Source of the DNA: a virus
Length of the DNA: 50,406 bases
IMG/VR virus record: IMGVR_UViG_3300042402_002865
Span: 1 to 50,406 of that record
Reading direction: 5' to 3' (one strand)
Below the pieces are notes generated by a model. The model was not told the origin of the DNA. It did not search any database and saw only the letters and a program-made list of their open reading frames with translations. This document shows, piece after piece, positions 18,291 to 27,173 of this stretch; positions within the stretch are counted from its first letter, which is position 1, and each line of letters begins with the position of its first letter. Position numbers and translations under genes: made by a program.

Positions 18291-21200
18291 TACGACCTCT
18301 GTCTTTGATTATCTTGCATGAGTTTTATTTTTCTCATTGTTAGGGTTGCAATCTGTTCTGCCGTAGCATTCGGACCAGCTTCAACATTTATCGTGTAGTT
18401 GTTATTTGTATTTGCAGATGTGCCACCCTGACTCCTACTTGACATTCTTTTCGGAACCATCGTGTCACCAACGCCCGGACCTGGAACAACATGGAGATGT
18501 CTGTTTGAATTGACGCCGTGGAACTCTGCAAAGCCACCATTGGCATGCACCATCTTAGAGTAAGCACCAAGGTTTTGACCAGTAAGGTCATAAGCGCGAC
18601 CCATAACATGGTCTGAGCTTGGAGAACCAAGACCAGTCGTCCTATAGGCAGATGTAATTGTTCTTTTGCCAACAAGCGCACTGTCCATCATGCTGTGACG
18701 ACCAAGTGTTTGGGAAAGTCGTGACGAGGTTGTATCGCCGATTCCTTTTCCTCGTGGTGAGGATGTGTCCATTATGCCGAGCATTTCCTTGAATGCTTCC
18801 TTGGTAAACCATTCTGGCGTAGTGGCTTCAGATGTAAAGAATGCTTTGTACTCGCTGATAAATCCATCAAAGACAGCCTTTAGGTCATCTGGCATATTTG
18901 CTATCTCACCGAGACTAGAAGCCATATCCTTATCGCTCGCAATTTGCTGAAGCCCAATCGCTCCAGCGGTAAGTGATTCGTCGTAGGCTTTTAGTCTTGC
19001 TTCAACTTCTGCAATTTTGGTCATATCAACACCAGCGAATAGGTCTCCAGAAAGAAGTGCTCCTTCAATCTTTCCTGCGACATTTGGGTCAAGTCTTGAG
19101 AGTGCTCCACCGAACATGTCGGCATTTACTGCATATCTATTTTCACCTTCACCAGTTCCAGTGAGAAGTTGATTGTTGACAAATCCAGCAAGATTCTTAC
19201 TTGTTTGCAGAATTGCATCATTCGTATATTGAATCATTGTCTGACCACCGGTTGAGCCAAGAACCTGCTGTTCCTTACCGTATAGGTAGCCCTTTGCACC
19301 ACCCTCCTGTTGTCCATATGCCGTACCACCCACACCATAAACTTCTTGGAGTTTCAATGCTCCACGAAGTCCACCGCCTGCGAGTGCTTGAGAATCAACT
19401 GCAATGTCCCTAAAGAATGCTGCAATATCTGAATCACCAGCGCCACCCACGTCAAGCAGGTCTCTAAATGCAGCTGCTTTTTCGTTCAAGATTTTTGGTG
19501 CTTCCATTGTCTTGATTGCTTCATCAAACTTTGACAATCCATTGACAAATACATCGGTCTGCATCCCGCGCATCTCAGCGCCAGTCTTAACCATTGTTGC
19601 ACCAAGTGTTTTGAGTGTCTCCGTAAATGAAACCGTAGGGTCCATCAAGTTGAAGTCCATGGTTCGAGCAAGATTCTCGATTTCCATTTCAGACATGCCC
19701 ATTATCTTTTGAAGTTCTGTAAGCTTCTTCTGGTAATCGCCAGTTAGTGCTTGACCAACTATGTTTTGATTCTGTTCAGTTCTCAATGCATAATCAACAG
19801 CAGACTGTGGTTGCTTGAGCATTTTTGAGTATTGCTCTTGGTCAACAGATATTCCGTATGAACCTTGATTGCTGTACATGTCCTTTACAAAATCAGTCGG
19901 GCTGATATTTCCGCCCTGTACTGCGCGAGCCTTATTTCCAATGGCTCCAATTTGTGCAAGATACTGCGGCATCACCTGAGCAATAGCAGACTTGCCAACA
20001 CCTTGTTGATTTGAAATAGCAACTCCAGCGACCCTAAATTGATTTTGCAGGAGTGATGTAAAGGCTGCTTTCATGACTCCAGCAGAGTCTTCTTTTTCCT
20101 TCTTTACTCTGTTGAAAACTCCCTTTATTCCTCCAGCGATAGCACCAACCACAGTTCCAACCGCAGTGCCAATTCCAGGTGCAATCATCGTTCCAATTGC
20201 AGCACCAGCGGCAGCACCCATTACGGCTCCACCCTTGCCAGTTCGTGCATTCATTGCAGCACCACCAAATCCAACCGCCGCTCCAGCAAATGGATTAATC
20301 ATTGCAATTGACGAACCAAGAGCCATTGAGCCTTGAGCGCTCTCATCCATCTTTGAGGACAAGAACTGCATGCCAAGCGCTGTACCCATCGTTCCGCCCA
20401 TTGAGCCAGCAAATCCTTTTTGGCCTGTTTTGGAGTTACCCAATACAGAAGAGCCCAAACGACTTGCTCGAACTCCACGCGTTCCAGTTTTGATGTTTGA
20501 AATCGCTCTTCCGAAACCAGTACGTGGTTCAATTGGCCCGTTGGCACCGATATTTGAAGTTGGTGATAACCAGTTGTTGTAGAAAGAACCATTGTAGAAC
20601 TTGTCTGCACGACTACCGAAAACACTCGTTCCGGGGCCATTCAGTTTATTTGAAGACAACTTCCATGGAGCGCGACCAGGAGTTGGAGTTCCATCTGGAC
20701 CAAGATAGCCAGAGCGCGCGATTTGCCTATCACGCATTCTGTCTGCACCACGACCAAGTGCTCCACCAAGACCAGTATTTGCTCTAGCAAACATTCTGTC
20801 AAAACGAGATTTTGTTGCTCCGTCACCAACGTAACCAGTTGCTCCCAGAGTCTGACCCTCACCAATGCCTCGGTAGAATCTTTCCCTTCTATTAATTATT
20901 CTTCCGTGTGCAGTAAAGCGCTTTCTTCCTTTTTCATCTGTCCTGTATTCTGCTGGAACATATACGCCACTTCTAAATTCTTTTCCAGATGCCCTTAATT
21001 GCGCTTGGTCAACTGGACCCGTCCCACGACCACCATAGACATATCTTGGATTTTGGCCACCGACATTTTGTTGCAGAAGTTCTTGACCTTTATATTTACC
21101 GCTACGGATTAGGTATCCACCATTGGGTCCACGTGTCGCAGCACCACCAGCAGATGCTCTGGAACTGCCACTAGCGACGCCTGCAAGCGTTGTAAGAGCC

Positions 21201-23167
21201 GTTGAAGCCATTCCTGCTGCACCAGCAACCGATGTCATTGCAGCAGGCACACCGCCAGAGGCGAAACCAGGTGCTGCTCCAGGTGCACCTCTTCCGGGTG
21301 TAACACCGGGATATGGGCCGCCACCATGCGTCGGAATCATCCCACGAGTTACGGTTCCACCAGTTCTTGTCGTTGCTGTCGTGTGTCCAGCCACACCAGG
21401 TCTTCCGTAAGTTGCTACTGGCTTACCATTGATATTGACTACACCAGCAGTGAGGTTCATATTTGCTGCTTCACGGATTCCACTCATGCTTGTTCCAGAA
21501 ACAAAACCACCAGTGGTCCCCTTCATCTTCTTGCCGTAGGTAACCAAACCAGCAAGGAGCATGAAGTTTCCAAAGCCTTTTCCACCCAAAAACTTCTCAA
21601 CCACACCTGTTATTTTTTTGAATCCACCCAAGAAACTCGTGAAGTGTTCAATGAGGGTGGTTACACCATCAATGACTTTGTTTATAAATGGAAGCGACTC
21701 AAAGAAGATTAATCTGACCTCATTACCGTATTCCATGACTTTCACAATAAGATTTCCGACGCTTGTGCCAAATTGCTCAAAGTCTTGTCGATATTTTTGG
21801 AGTTCCTTATTGAAGTTTCCAAATTTGCTCTTTAACTGTTCCCAAATTGGAATCATGACATTCTTGAGCATGCTTTCAATTACCCTGGCACCCTCCTGCA
21901 GTGGTCGCAAGCGGTCAACCATGTCTTTCCAGCCGTCCGTAAACCTGTCCCACCAATTGCCAAATCTTTCAAACATTCCTTGCGCTGCAGGTAGATATTT
22001 TCTGATTAGTTTTACTGTTCCATTTGCAAGTTTTTCAACGACTACTGAAATCTTGTCAAGAAACCCGCTGTTAGCAAATGTCCCAAATTCAACAGACAAA
22101 CGTTGAAGCGTTGCCTTTAGGATTGCTCCAACTTGTTTGAATTCATATTTAACTGGCTCAAGGAACTGTTGTCCAAAGTCAGCAAATTCGTTTTTGAGTT
22201 GTGTAAATAAACTTTTTGCTTGATTGATTAAAGTGCTATTAACTGCTTCAAACTGGCCGGCAACTCCACCAAGTCTGGCGAGCTCGCCGCTTGTAATCGC
22301 TTCAACAAGACCAGCCTTACCTTTCTTTGAACCACCAGCTTTCTCATACTCCTCAAGAGCCTTCTTCATCTGCGGTCCAAGCGCTTGAGCCGCGGTCTTT
22401 ATTGACGCATAAGAACCTTTTACATTTTGTAGTTCTGCAACCAAGCCGGCTGCGGCTTGTGTCCCGGTTTTGAGGTCTTGACCTGCAGAAGCAAAATCCA
22501 TCAAGCCCTTAAACATTTTTGCACTTGATGCGTTAAACTTTCCTGACTTGTTTACGATTTGGCCATATGCCCCAACAAGATTGTCAACGCCAACGGCAGC
22601 CATGTCGGCATCATGTGTGAGCATTCGCATAGCAAGACGCGTTTGATTTAATCCATTTCCAAGTTCCTTGTGTCCGGTTTGGGAAAATGCATACATGGCT
22701 GCTTGGTTTTCCCGCATTGCCGCCGCGGCCGTTCCTGCAGCAATCGCCAAAGCCGCAACACCTGCTGCTGCCCCCTGCATTGCGACTTGATAGGTTTTTG
22801 CCAGTCCTTTGCCGACCAAGAATGCACCGTGAACGAGGAGCATTGCCGCGCCCATTCCAGCAATCTCTATAGCCGCCATTTTTGCAGACATTGCTACCAA
22901 TTTGAGCAGTCCGCCACCGAACATTTTGATGCTCTTATCTAATTGGTCAAAGTGTTTTTTCCACTTGCGAGAACCGTTATTAAGAACATCTGAAGTGGTT
23001 TTCCCATAATTCTTGATGTCAGAGACACCCTTGGATGCAAGAGCAGAATTTTTCTTATAATGACGACCTTCGGCACCAGAAAGGCGTTCAAGTTTACGAC
23101 GAGTTTTATCAATCGCAGCATCGTCCGAGCGGACTTCAATTTTGATTGTAACTTTTTCGTCAGCCAT
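18290..23167 (-). CDS. Tape measure protein with C-terminal M15-like peptidase domain, 1625 aa
   Basis: It is the longest gene of the tail operon and sits directly after the chaperone pair, the usual position of the tape measure. The N-terminus is charged and helical, followed by hydrophobic Ala/Gly-rich helices (GGGLLKLVAMSAKMAAIEIAG, then VAALAIAAGTAAAAM). Long Gly/Arg stretches cover the middle. Near residues 1505-1565 is a peptidase-like block: ITSAYRTTGLGS, SSDHVMGRAYDL, and HLHVVP. This matches the SxHxxGxAxD and HxH zinc motifs of VanY/M15A carboxypeptidases, which cleave peptidoglycan peptides. It may help tail passage through the cell wall. The expected tail length is very roughly 0.15 nm per residue, about 240 nm. 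Confidence 0.85.
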   Translation of the reverse strand: MADEKVTIKIEVRSDDAAIDKTRRKLERLSGAEGRHYKKNSALASKGVSDIKNYGKTTSDVLNNGSRKWKKHFDQLDKSIKMFGGGLLKLVAMSAKMAAIEIAGMGAAMLLVHGAFLVGKGLAKTYQVAMQGAAAGVAALAIAAGTAAAAMRENQAAMYAFSQTGHKELGNGLNQTRLAMRMLTHDADMAAVGVDNLVGAYGQIVNKSGKFNASSAKMFKGLMDFASAGQDLKTGTQAAAGLVAELQNVKGSYASIKTAAQALGPQMKKALEEYEKAGGSKKGKAGLVEAITSGELARLGGVAGQFEAVNSTLINQAKSLFTQLKNEFADFGQQFLEPVKYEFKQVGAILKATLQRLSVEFGTFANSGFLDKISVVVEKLANGTVKLIRKYLPAAQGMFERFGNWWDRFTDGWKDMVDRLRPLQEGARVIESMLKNVMIPIWEQLKSKFGNFNKELQKYRQDFEQFGTSVGNLIVKVMEYGNEVRLIFFESLPFINKVIDGVTTLIEHFTSFLGGFKKITGVVEKFLGGKGFGNFMLLAGLVTYGKKMKGTTGGFVSGTSMSGIREAANMNLTAGVVNINGKPVATYGRPGVAGHTTATTRTGGTVTRGMIPTHGGGPYPGVTPGRGAPGAAPGFASGGVPAAMTSVAGAAGMASTALTTLAGVASGSSRASAGGAATRGPNGGYLIRSGKYKGQELLQQNVGGQNPRYVYGGRGTGPVDQAQLRASGKEFRSGVYVPAEYRTDEKGRKRFTAHGRIINRRERFYRGIGEGQTLGATGYVGDGATKSRFDRMFARANTGLGGALGRGADRMRDRQIARSGYLGPDGTPTPGRAPWKLSSNKLNGPGTSVFGSRADKFYNGSFYNNWLSPTSNIGANGPIEPRTGFGRAISNIKTGTRGVRASRLGSSVLGNSKTGQKGFAGSMGGTMGTALGMQFLSSKMDESAQGSMALGSSIAMINPFAGAAVGFGGAAMNARTGKGGAVMGAAAGAAIGTMIAPGIGTAVGTVVGAIAGGIKGVFNRVKKEKEDSAGVMKAAFTSLLQNQFRVAGVAISNQQGVGKSAIAQVMPQYLAQIGAIGNKARAVQGGNISPTDFVKDMYSNQGSYGISVDQEQYSKMLKQPQSAVDYALRTEQNQNIVGQALTGDYQKKLTELQKIMGMSEMEIENLARTMDFNLMDPTVSFTETLKTLGATMVKTGAEMRGMQTDVFVNGLSKFDEAIKTMEAPKILNEKAAAFRDLLDVGGAGDSDIAAFFRDIAVDSQALAGGGLRGALKLQEVYGVGGTAYGQQEGGAKGYLYGKEQQVLGSTGGQTMIQYTNDAILQTSKNLAGFVNNQLLTGTGEGENRYAVNADMFGGALSRLDPNVAGKIEGALLSGDLFAGVDMTKIAEVEARLKAYDESLTAGAIGLQQIASDKDMASSLGEIANMPDDLKAVFDGFISEYKAFFTSEATTPEWFTKEAFKEMLGIMDTSSPRGKGIGDTTSSRLSQTLGRHSMMDSALVGKRTITSAYRTTGLGSPSSDHVMGRAYDLTGQNLGAYSKMVHANGGFAEFHGVNSNRHLHVVPGPGVGDTMVPKRMSSRSQGGTSANTNNNYTINVEAGPNATAEQIATLTMRKIKLMQDNQRQRS

Positions 23168-23205
23168 TTACTGCCCCAAGAAAAGGTGAATGGCCACAGG
23201 AGTTG

Positions 23206-23403
23206 CTATTTAGCCCGGTTTGCCTCGGCCTCACGGTCGTCTGATATAACTTTACCACAAGCGAGACGAATGAGCCATTCCTCGTCGGTGCAATTCAGCA
23301 ATTTAATTGGGTCAGTTCCAAATAACTCACCCAATCGAGCAGCTGTTACAACTCTGGAATCTTCGACTAGCTCGTCAAAGATTCCTTCGTAGGGTCCATG
23401 GCC
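23206..23403 (-). CDS. Tail assembly chaperone, frameshifted C-terminal extension (G-T type)
   Basis: This frame is open from just after a TGA at 23406-23404 to a TAG at 23208-23206, and has no good start codon. It therefore is probably reached by ribosomal frameshift from the 178-aa chaperone gene, in the -1 frame. The translation contains LGELFGTDPIKLL and EEWLIRLACGKVISDDREAE. This W-L-x-R-L-A-x-G-x-V-I pattern is typical of the T half of actinophage tail assembly chaperones. The pair bind the tape measure and guide tail assembly. It is too short and startless for standard gene callers. Confidence 0.8.
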   Translation of the reverse strand, partial: GHGPYEGIFDELVEDSRVVTAARLGELFGTDPIKLLNCTDEEWLIRLACGKVISDDREAEANRAK

Positions 23404-23903
23404 TCAATCGTGTCACCGAATCCAGATGCATCAAGAATTGCAACTGCGGCCGCTTCTACGTGTGGGTCTAAACCAAAAAATGCACGAACTGCTTCTGGGA
23501 TTGGACGGGTTGTATCTGTCATCTTCAAAACCGCTGGAGATGCAAAGTTCAATCCGTATCCATCTTCATCATTGACTTCTTCGTCATTAAACAAGATTCC
23601 ATCAGTCGTATGACCAATTACGTAACAAGCAAACTTTGTTCCGTCCATGCCCTGACGGCTGTCTTCTCCGGCTTGCTTTCTCCAGCCTTTTACTTGCGAC
23701 TGTGTGATGTTTGGGCTAATGCGGAGTTTTACGCCCTTGCGCTCTGGAACATCAATGTAAACATCGTCGCGCTTGACTTTTGCAGCAATTGTTGCGCTGA
23801 GTTTCTCAAGAACGGTTGGCTCACCATTGGCTTTTGCACGAGCTTGTTGCTTGACTTCCTTTGTTTCAGGAGATACTTCTGAGTACAGGTCGTTATTGGA
23901 CAT
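23367..23903 (-). CDS. Tail assembly chaperone, 178 aa (G product)
   Basis: It lies between the tail tube and the tape measure, the conserved place of tail chaperones. The sequence (GKxLRISPNITQSQVKGW-like, then SPAVLKMTDTTRPIPEAVRAFFG) and the C-terminal helix (HVEAAAVAILDASGFGD) fit the actinophage chaperone pattern. An AAAGGAAC ribosome binding site precedes the ATG at 23903. Its stop at 23367 lies inside the overlapping -1 frame that encodes a WLIRLACG extension, so some ribosomes should shift to make the longer form. Confidence 0.8.
   Translation of the reverse strand: MSNNDLYSEVSPETKEVKQQARAKANGEPTVLEKLSATIAAKVKRDDVYIDVPERKGVKLRISPNITQSQVKGWRKQAGEDSRQGMDGTKFACYVIGHTTDGILFNDEEVNDEDGYGLNFASPAVLKMTDTTRPIPEAVRAFFGLDPHVEAAAVAILDASGFGDTIEAMDPTKESLTS
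23370..23403 (-). other. Window in which the -1 frameshift must occur
   Basis: The shift must take place after the TGA of the -1 frame (23406-23404) and before the zero-frame TAG (23369-23367), a stretch of about 34 bases. No canonical X XXY YYZ heptamer is visible. The best single-tRNA candidates are C-CCT (at 23394-23391, re-pairing as CCC) and T-TTG (at 23379-23376, re-pairing as TTT). Confidence 0.6.
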
Positions 23904-23996
23904 GTGTGATGTTCCTTTTGGTATATGGGTTGATTAATAGGCAAACTATCACCATCAGAACCAATGCCAGTGGAACTATTCCTACTGCTCTATGAG

Positions 23997-24014
23997 ACCC
24001 CGTCAGTACGGGGT
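23997..24014 (-). terminator. Strong hairpin immediately after the tail tube gene
   Basis: ACCCCGT and ACGGGGT form a perfect 7-bp GC-rich stem around a CAGT loop, starting six bases after the tube stop codon in the direction of transcription. No T-run follows. It may act as a partial terminator or stabiliser that keeps tube and sheath transcripts more abundant than those of the chaperone and tape measure. Confidence 0.5.
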
Positions 24015-24019
24015 GATGA

Positions 24020-24487
24020 TTAGTTTGTTGCTACGTTTACGTCGCTGACCGAGAAGGTCAGGGCGAAGGTTGCAGGAGCACCAGATGACGAGTCACCGTC
24101 TGGCTCAGTCAGACCAACGAGGAGGGAACTCTTGTATACGCGGTCAGTTCCACGAACCTCAAGGTCACAGTCGTAACGCTTGATGTTGATGTCGTAGAAT
24201 GCCTGTCCGACAAGGGCGCGAAGTAGTGAAATCTTCTTTGCCAGACCATCAGCGCCAGTCGATGTAATCATTGCATCGTCGTAGTGTGCGGTCAATGTGA
24301 TGTCACCAATTTCTGCAGGTGCGCAAAGAACTGTTGGGCGCTTTGCTCCACCTTCGTAAATCTTTTCTACAGAGGCTGTGATTTCCCCACCTGATACTTG
24401 AGCGAACTTGAATCCCTCAAACTGAGGATTGTTCGTGTCCACCGGTGCGATGTCGGCGAGAACTTGCCTTTGAGCTACTTTTGCCAT
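24020..24487 (-). CDS. Tail tube protein, 155 aa
   Basis: A 155-residue beta-rich protein directly downstream of the sheath gene, the standard sheath-tube pair of contractile phages. The segments GGEITASVEKIYEGG, EIGDITLTAHYD and the terminal PATFALTFSVSDVNVA fit the FII/tube family pattern, a beta-sandwich that polymerises into stacked hexamers. A GAGGAG ribosome binding site precedes the ATG, in keeping with high expression. A strong hairpin follows the stop. Confidence 0.8.
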   Translation of the reverse strand: MAKVAQRQVLADIAPVDTNNPQFEGFKFAQVSGGEITASVEKIYEGGAKRPTVLCAPAEIGDITLTAHYDDAMITSTGADGLAKKISLLRALVGQAFYDINIKRYDCDLEVRGTDRVYKSSLLVGLTEPDGDSSSGAPATFALTFSVSDVNVATN

Positions 24488-24505
24488 TACTTACTCCTCT
24501 GTTTA

Positions 24506-25972
24506 TCAGACAACTGATGTGGTGAGATTTGATTTGATGATATTCACTTCAATCTTGTCACCAACGCTGGATACTCTTACTCCAACGCGGGCTTTGATAA
24601 GACCAGTTGCAAGCTGGCTTACTGGATTGAGCGATGAGTCGCATTTGACTGTGTAACCGTAGTCAATTCTTCTTCCGTTTGCATCAAATGCTTCATAGAG
24701 AGCGCCAGAAATTCTTGCGGCCTCAAGAACTGCAATCAGTTTTGCTTCAACAGAAGCGAACGAGTTGTTACGTCCGTCAATAGTCGAGAATACCACAGAC
24801 TCAAGAGTCCGATTACCATCAGTTACGATTCCGTTTACAATATCTTGTGAAGTGATGTAGCGGAAGTTCGTCGTGTCTGGGGAAAGTGAACGTGCACCAT
24901 AAATGCGAACCGTGTTTTGAATAACGCGGATTGCATTTACGCCCTCATCATCAAGAAGGTCTCCGTTTGCTTTGTTGATGTCTGTGACAACACCATTTAC
25001 GAACACTGCCTGCGAAAGCAGACCAGCATAAGGAACATGGGCACCAGCCGTATTGTGTGCTGCTGAACGCTTACCAGCAACATATCCGTCTGCTGGAATC
25101 AAACGATTAATTCCAGCAACTGTCGTTGGTACATAAACCCATGGGTAGTACAGGGCGACATGCTCTGTGTGCTCATAGGTTCCAGAAATGGTTTGTGCCA
25201 TTGAGATAATTTCGCTCTGTGTATCGTCTGATGCACCATGAAGGATTGCAACTCGATTGTAGGTATTCGCATGAGTAATCAGAGCCTGATAAACAGTTGG
25301 TGATGCATTTTCTGGACATGAAACTGCACCAGTTCCAAGTGCATCGCCAAACAGGGTGAGTCCACTGGAATAGTCGGTGGCGACAACAGAAGCCCTGTCA
25401 TCGTCTCCAGCCGAGAATGGAGAAAGCGTCAAGTTCGTTACAGGTGTAATGGTTGTTGTTCCGGTAGAAGCAATTACATATTTGCTGGCTACTGGATGTG
25501 AGTTGATTTTTCCAACTGCGATTTCGTTTGACGAGCAGTTGAATGTGTTCATCAACAATTGGTTACCAAGATACAGTTTGACGGTGAATGTGCTTGCTGC
25601 CGTTCCAACTGATGTAGTAACAGATAGCTCATCACTCCATGCTCCAGGGCCATTAGCCTCAAGGGCAATTGCAACGCTACCGCTGGTGCTTGCGATGTTC
25701 TTGAATCCAGTTGTTGCAGCATTGCCAACAACACGTGCGATGTAGCACTGTGTGCCGCCTTCTTCAAAGAAGGTTTCAACTGTTGGGTGAAGATATGCAT
25801 AAGAAACGTATCCACCATAAATGTCTTCAAATTCCTCAATACTTGAAACCTTGATAGCAGCGTCGTTTGGACCACGGTCGGCGAGACCAATGAAAAAAGC
25901 CTGCGAAGATTCACGGACTGTTGGGCTTGAAGGACCAGTTCGTACTGCTGTTGAAATCACTACACCGGGCAT
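24506..25972 (-). CDS. Contractile tail sheath protein, 488 aa
   Basis: The start MPGVVISTAVRTGPSSPT, then ESSQAFFIGLADRGPNDAA and EEFEDIYGG, is the N-terminal signature of phage sheath proteins. Further on are GPGAWSDELSV and GKRSAAHNTAG. The C-terminal subdomain follows RIYGARSLSPDTTNFRYI, with FEAFDANG-like and VGDKIEVNI strands, all standard for the family. This places the phage among myoviruses, which are rarer than siphoviruses in Actinomycetota. It starts behind a GAGGT site and may be transcribed from its own promoter in the 110-base gap upstream. Confidence 0.93.
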   Translation of the reverse strand: MPGVVISTAVRTGPSSPTVRESSQAFFIGLADRGPNDAAIKVSSIEEFEDIYGGYVSYAYLHPTVETFFEEGGTQCYIARVVGNAATTGFKNIASTSGSVAIALEANGPGAWSDELSVTTSVGTAASTFTVKLYLGNQLLMNTFNCSSNEIAVGKINSHPVASKYVIASTGTTTITPVTNLTLSPFSAGDDDRASVVATDYSSGLTLFGDALGTGAVSCPENASPTVYQALITHANTYNRVAILHGASDDTQSEIISMAQTISGTYEHTEHVALYYPWVYVPTTVAGINRLIPADGYVAGKRSAAHNTAGAHVPYAGLLSQAVFVNGVVTDINKANGDLLDDEGVNAIRVIQNTVRIYGARSLSPDTTNFRYITSQDIVNGIVTDGNRTLESVVFSTIDGRNNSFASVEAKLIAVLEAARISGALYEAFDANGRRIDYGYTVKCDSSLNPVSQLATGLIKARVGVRVSSVGDKIEVNIIKSNLTTSVV

Positions 25973-26082
25973 GAGACCTCACTAATTGTTTGTTACAGGC
26001 AAAACTCTGCCTCTTGTTCATACGATTGTACCCAAGATTGAGCGTTTATTAATGCAACTTCTAAAAATCATCTTATTAATAC
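25973..26082 (-). promoter_or_regulatory. 110-base gap upstream of the sheath gene, possible promoter
   Basis: This is one of the longer gene-free stretches on the left arm. The minus strand shows a TACAAT hexamer (26030-26025) that could act as a -10 element and a TTGCAT about 21 bases before it, which is too far for a good -35. A short 5-bp stem (AGGCA/TGCCT, 25997-26012) lies between it and the sheath start. A promoter for the highly expressed sheath and tube genes would make sense here, but the match is weak. Confidence 0.3.
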
Positions 26083-26694
26083 TTATGAATTAAAGGTGAG
26101 GGAAGCAGACGGGGAAACCGGATTTTGTTTAATGTTTAGGTCAATCGTGTTTACGGTTCCAAGGGTTTCACGAGCAACCACTTCATCAATCGTCAGGTCG
26201 TACCCTATGAATGAACCAGCGAGTACTCTGTCGCCCTTTAGGAGGGTCAGGTCCGAGAATTCTTCACGGAGTGTTGTTTCGTCAATTCGAGCCATCCATG
26301 ATTCACGTAGGTCGGTTGCCTTCATGCATGGGTGGTCTAAAAGCGCAGAACGGACAACTACGGTGAGCCTGTCTCTCATTGTGGTGCACTCATCTGAATA
26401 CTCGGTTCTCACCCATACATAGGTGCGCATAGAGTAGGTAACCCTGTAGATGGGGTCGTGTTGGTCAAAATCAATCCGCTCAAACCTATTCGTGGACATG
26501 ACAACGGTAATAATTGTCGGCCAATCGTCAAGCGCTATTGGTTCATAGGATAGATATTTGACGGGTGTTGGCAAGGCGATGTCGTCAGTTTTCCAGCCGT
26601 TTCTATATGAAACAAGGCGAATCGGTAGGTCTCGCTCAAGGTAGTTAGTAACATATTGCTTTGCATATTGCGGTCCGTGCATTAAGTCAATCAT
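26083..26694 (-). CDS. Tail terminator or tail completion-like protein, 203 aa
   Basis: It lies between the virion morphogenesis gene (overlap of four bases, ATGA) and the sheath, the usual place of a tail terminator. The body with DDWPTIITVVMSTNRFERID, YRVTYSMRTYVWVR and RDRLTVVVRSALLDH fits the alpha/beta pattern of head-tail joining proteins: a long helix and edge strands. No sequence motif is diagnostic, so the role comes mostly from gene order. Confidence 0.55.
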   Translation of the reverse strand: MIDLMHGPQYAKQYVTNYLERDLPIRLVSYRNGWKTDDIALPTPVKYLSYEPIALDDWPTIITVVMSTNRFERIDFDQHDPIYRVTYSMRTYVWVRTEYSDECTTMRDRLTVVVRSALLDHPCMKATDLRESWMARIDETTLREEFSDLTLLKGDRVLAGSFIGYDLTIDEVVARETLGTVNTIDLNIKQNPVSPSASLTFNS

Positions 26695-27173
26695 GGGGTA
26701 TTCACTTTCCCGACCTTGCCATGAGCCTGATAGTTAGCGGCAATTTGTGCAAGTCTCTTGGCGAATAGTGGTGGCTCAAATACAAGCTTTCTTGCCGCGA
26801 GGTTGGTTGTGCCGTATTGATGGAATTTTGCATATTCAATATTTGTTCCAAATTCTGCTTCGTTTCCACCGATGCTATTTGCTGGTCCCTTGAGGCTTGT
26901 TAAACTTCTAAACAATTTCCCCGTTCTAACCATTGGTGTCGTTCCGGGATAATGCATTGCCTTCCATTGAAGGGTTGATGCATGAAGCGCATTCCAAGGA
27001 CTTCCAGACGGAACTCCATTTTGGGTGAAGTTGGCGGAATTCCATGCCTCCAGCCCAGAACGGGCTTCTTTGAATACTGGGGCGAAGTCCTTGCCACGCC
27101 TTTTCATGTCAACCATTCGCTTGATTGCTTTTTTCGCATCCACCTTGATATGGATGTATGTAGACCTAGCCAT
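26691..27173 (-). CDS. Virion morphogenesis / HK97 gp10-like protein, 160 aa
   Basis: The pattern GSPWNALHASTLQWKA, then MVRTGKLFRSLTSL, FGTNIEYAKFHQYGT and AARKLVF is the typical string (W..L, tG.L..S, YA..hQ.G, aR.f) of Mu gpG-like or HK97 gp10-like proteins. They act at the junction of head and tail. The start overlaps the connector stop as TAATG, and the end overlaps the terminator gene as ATGA. Confidence 0.78.
   Translation of the reverse strand: MARSTYIHIKVDAKKAIKRMVDMKRRGKDFAPVFKEARSGLEAWNSANFTQNGVPSGSPWNALHASTLQWKAMHYPGTTPMVRTGKLFRSLTSLKGPANSIGGNEAEFGTNIEYAKFHQYGTTNLAARKLVFEPPLFAKRLAQIAANYQAHGKVGKVNTP

Noticed and set aside
20073-20340. Plus-strand Pro/Ala-rich frame opposite the tape measure
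   Set aside because: It is a shadow of the Gly/Ala-rich tape measure codons with no start signal.
25997-26012. AGGCA/TGCCT stem in the sheath upstream region as a terminator
   Set aside because: Only five base pairs and no T-run.
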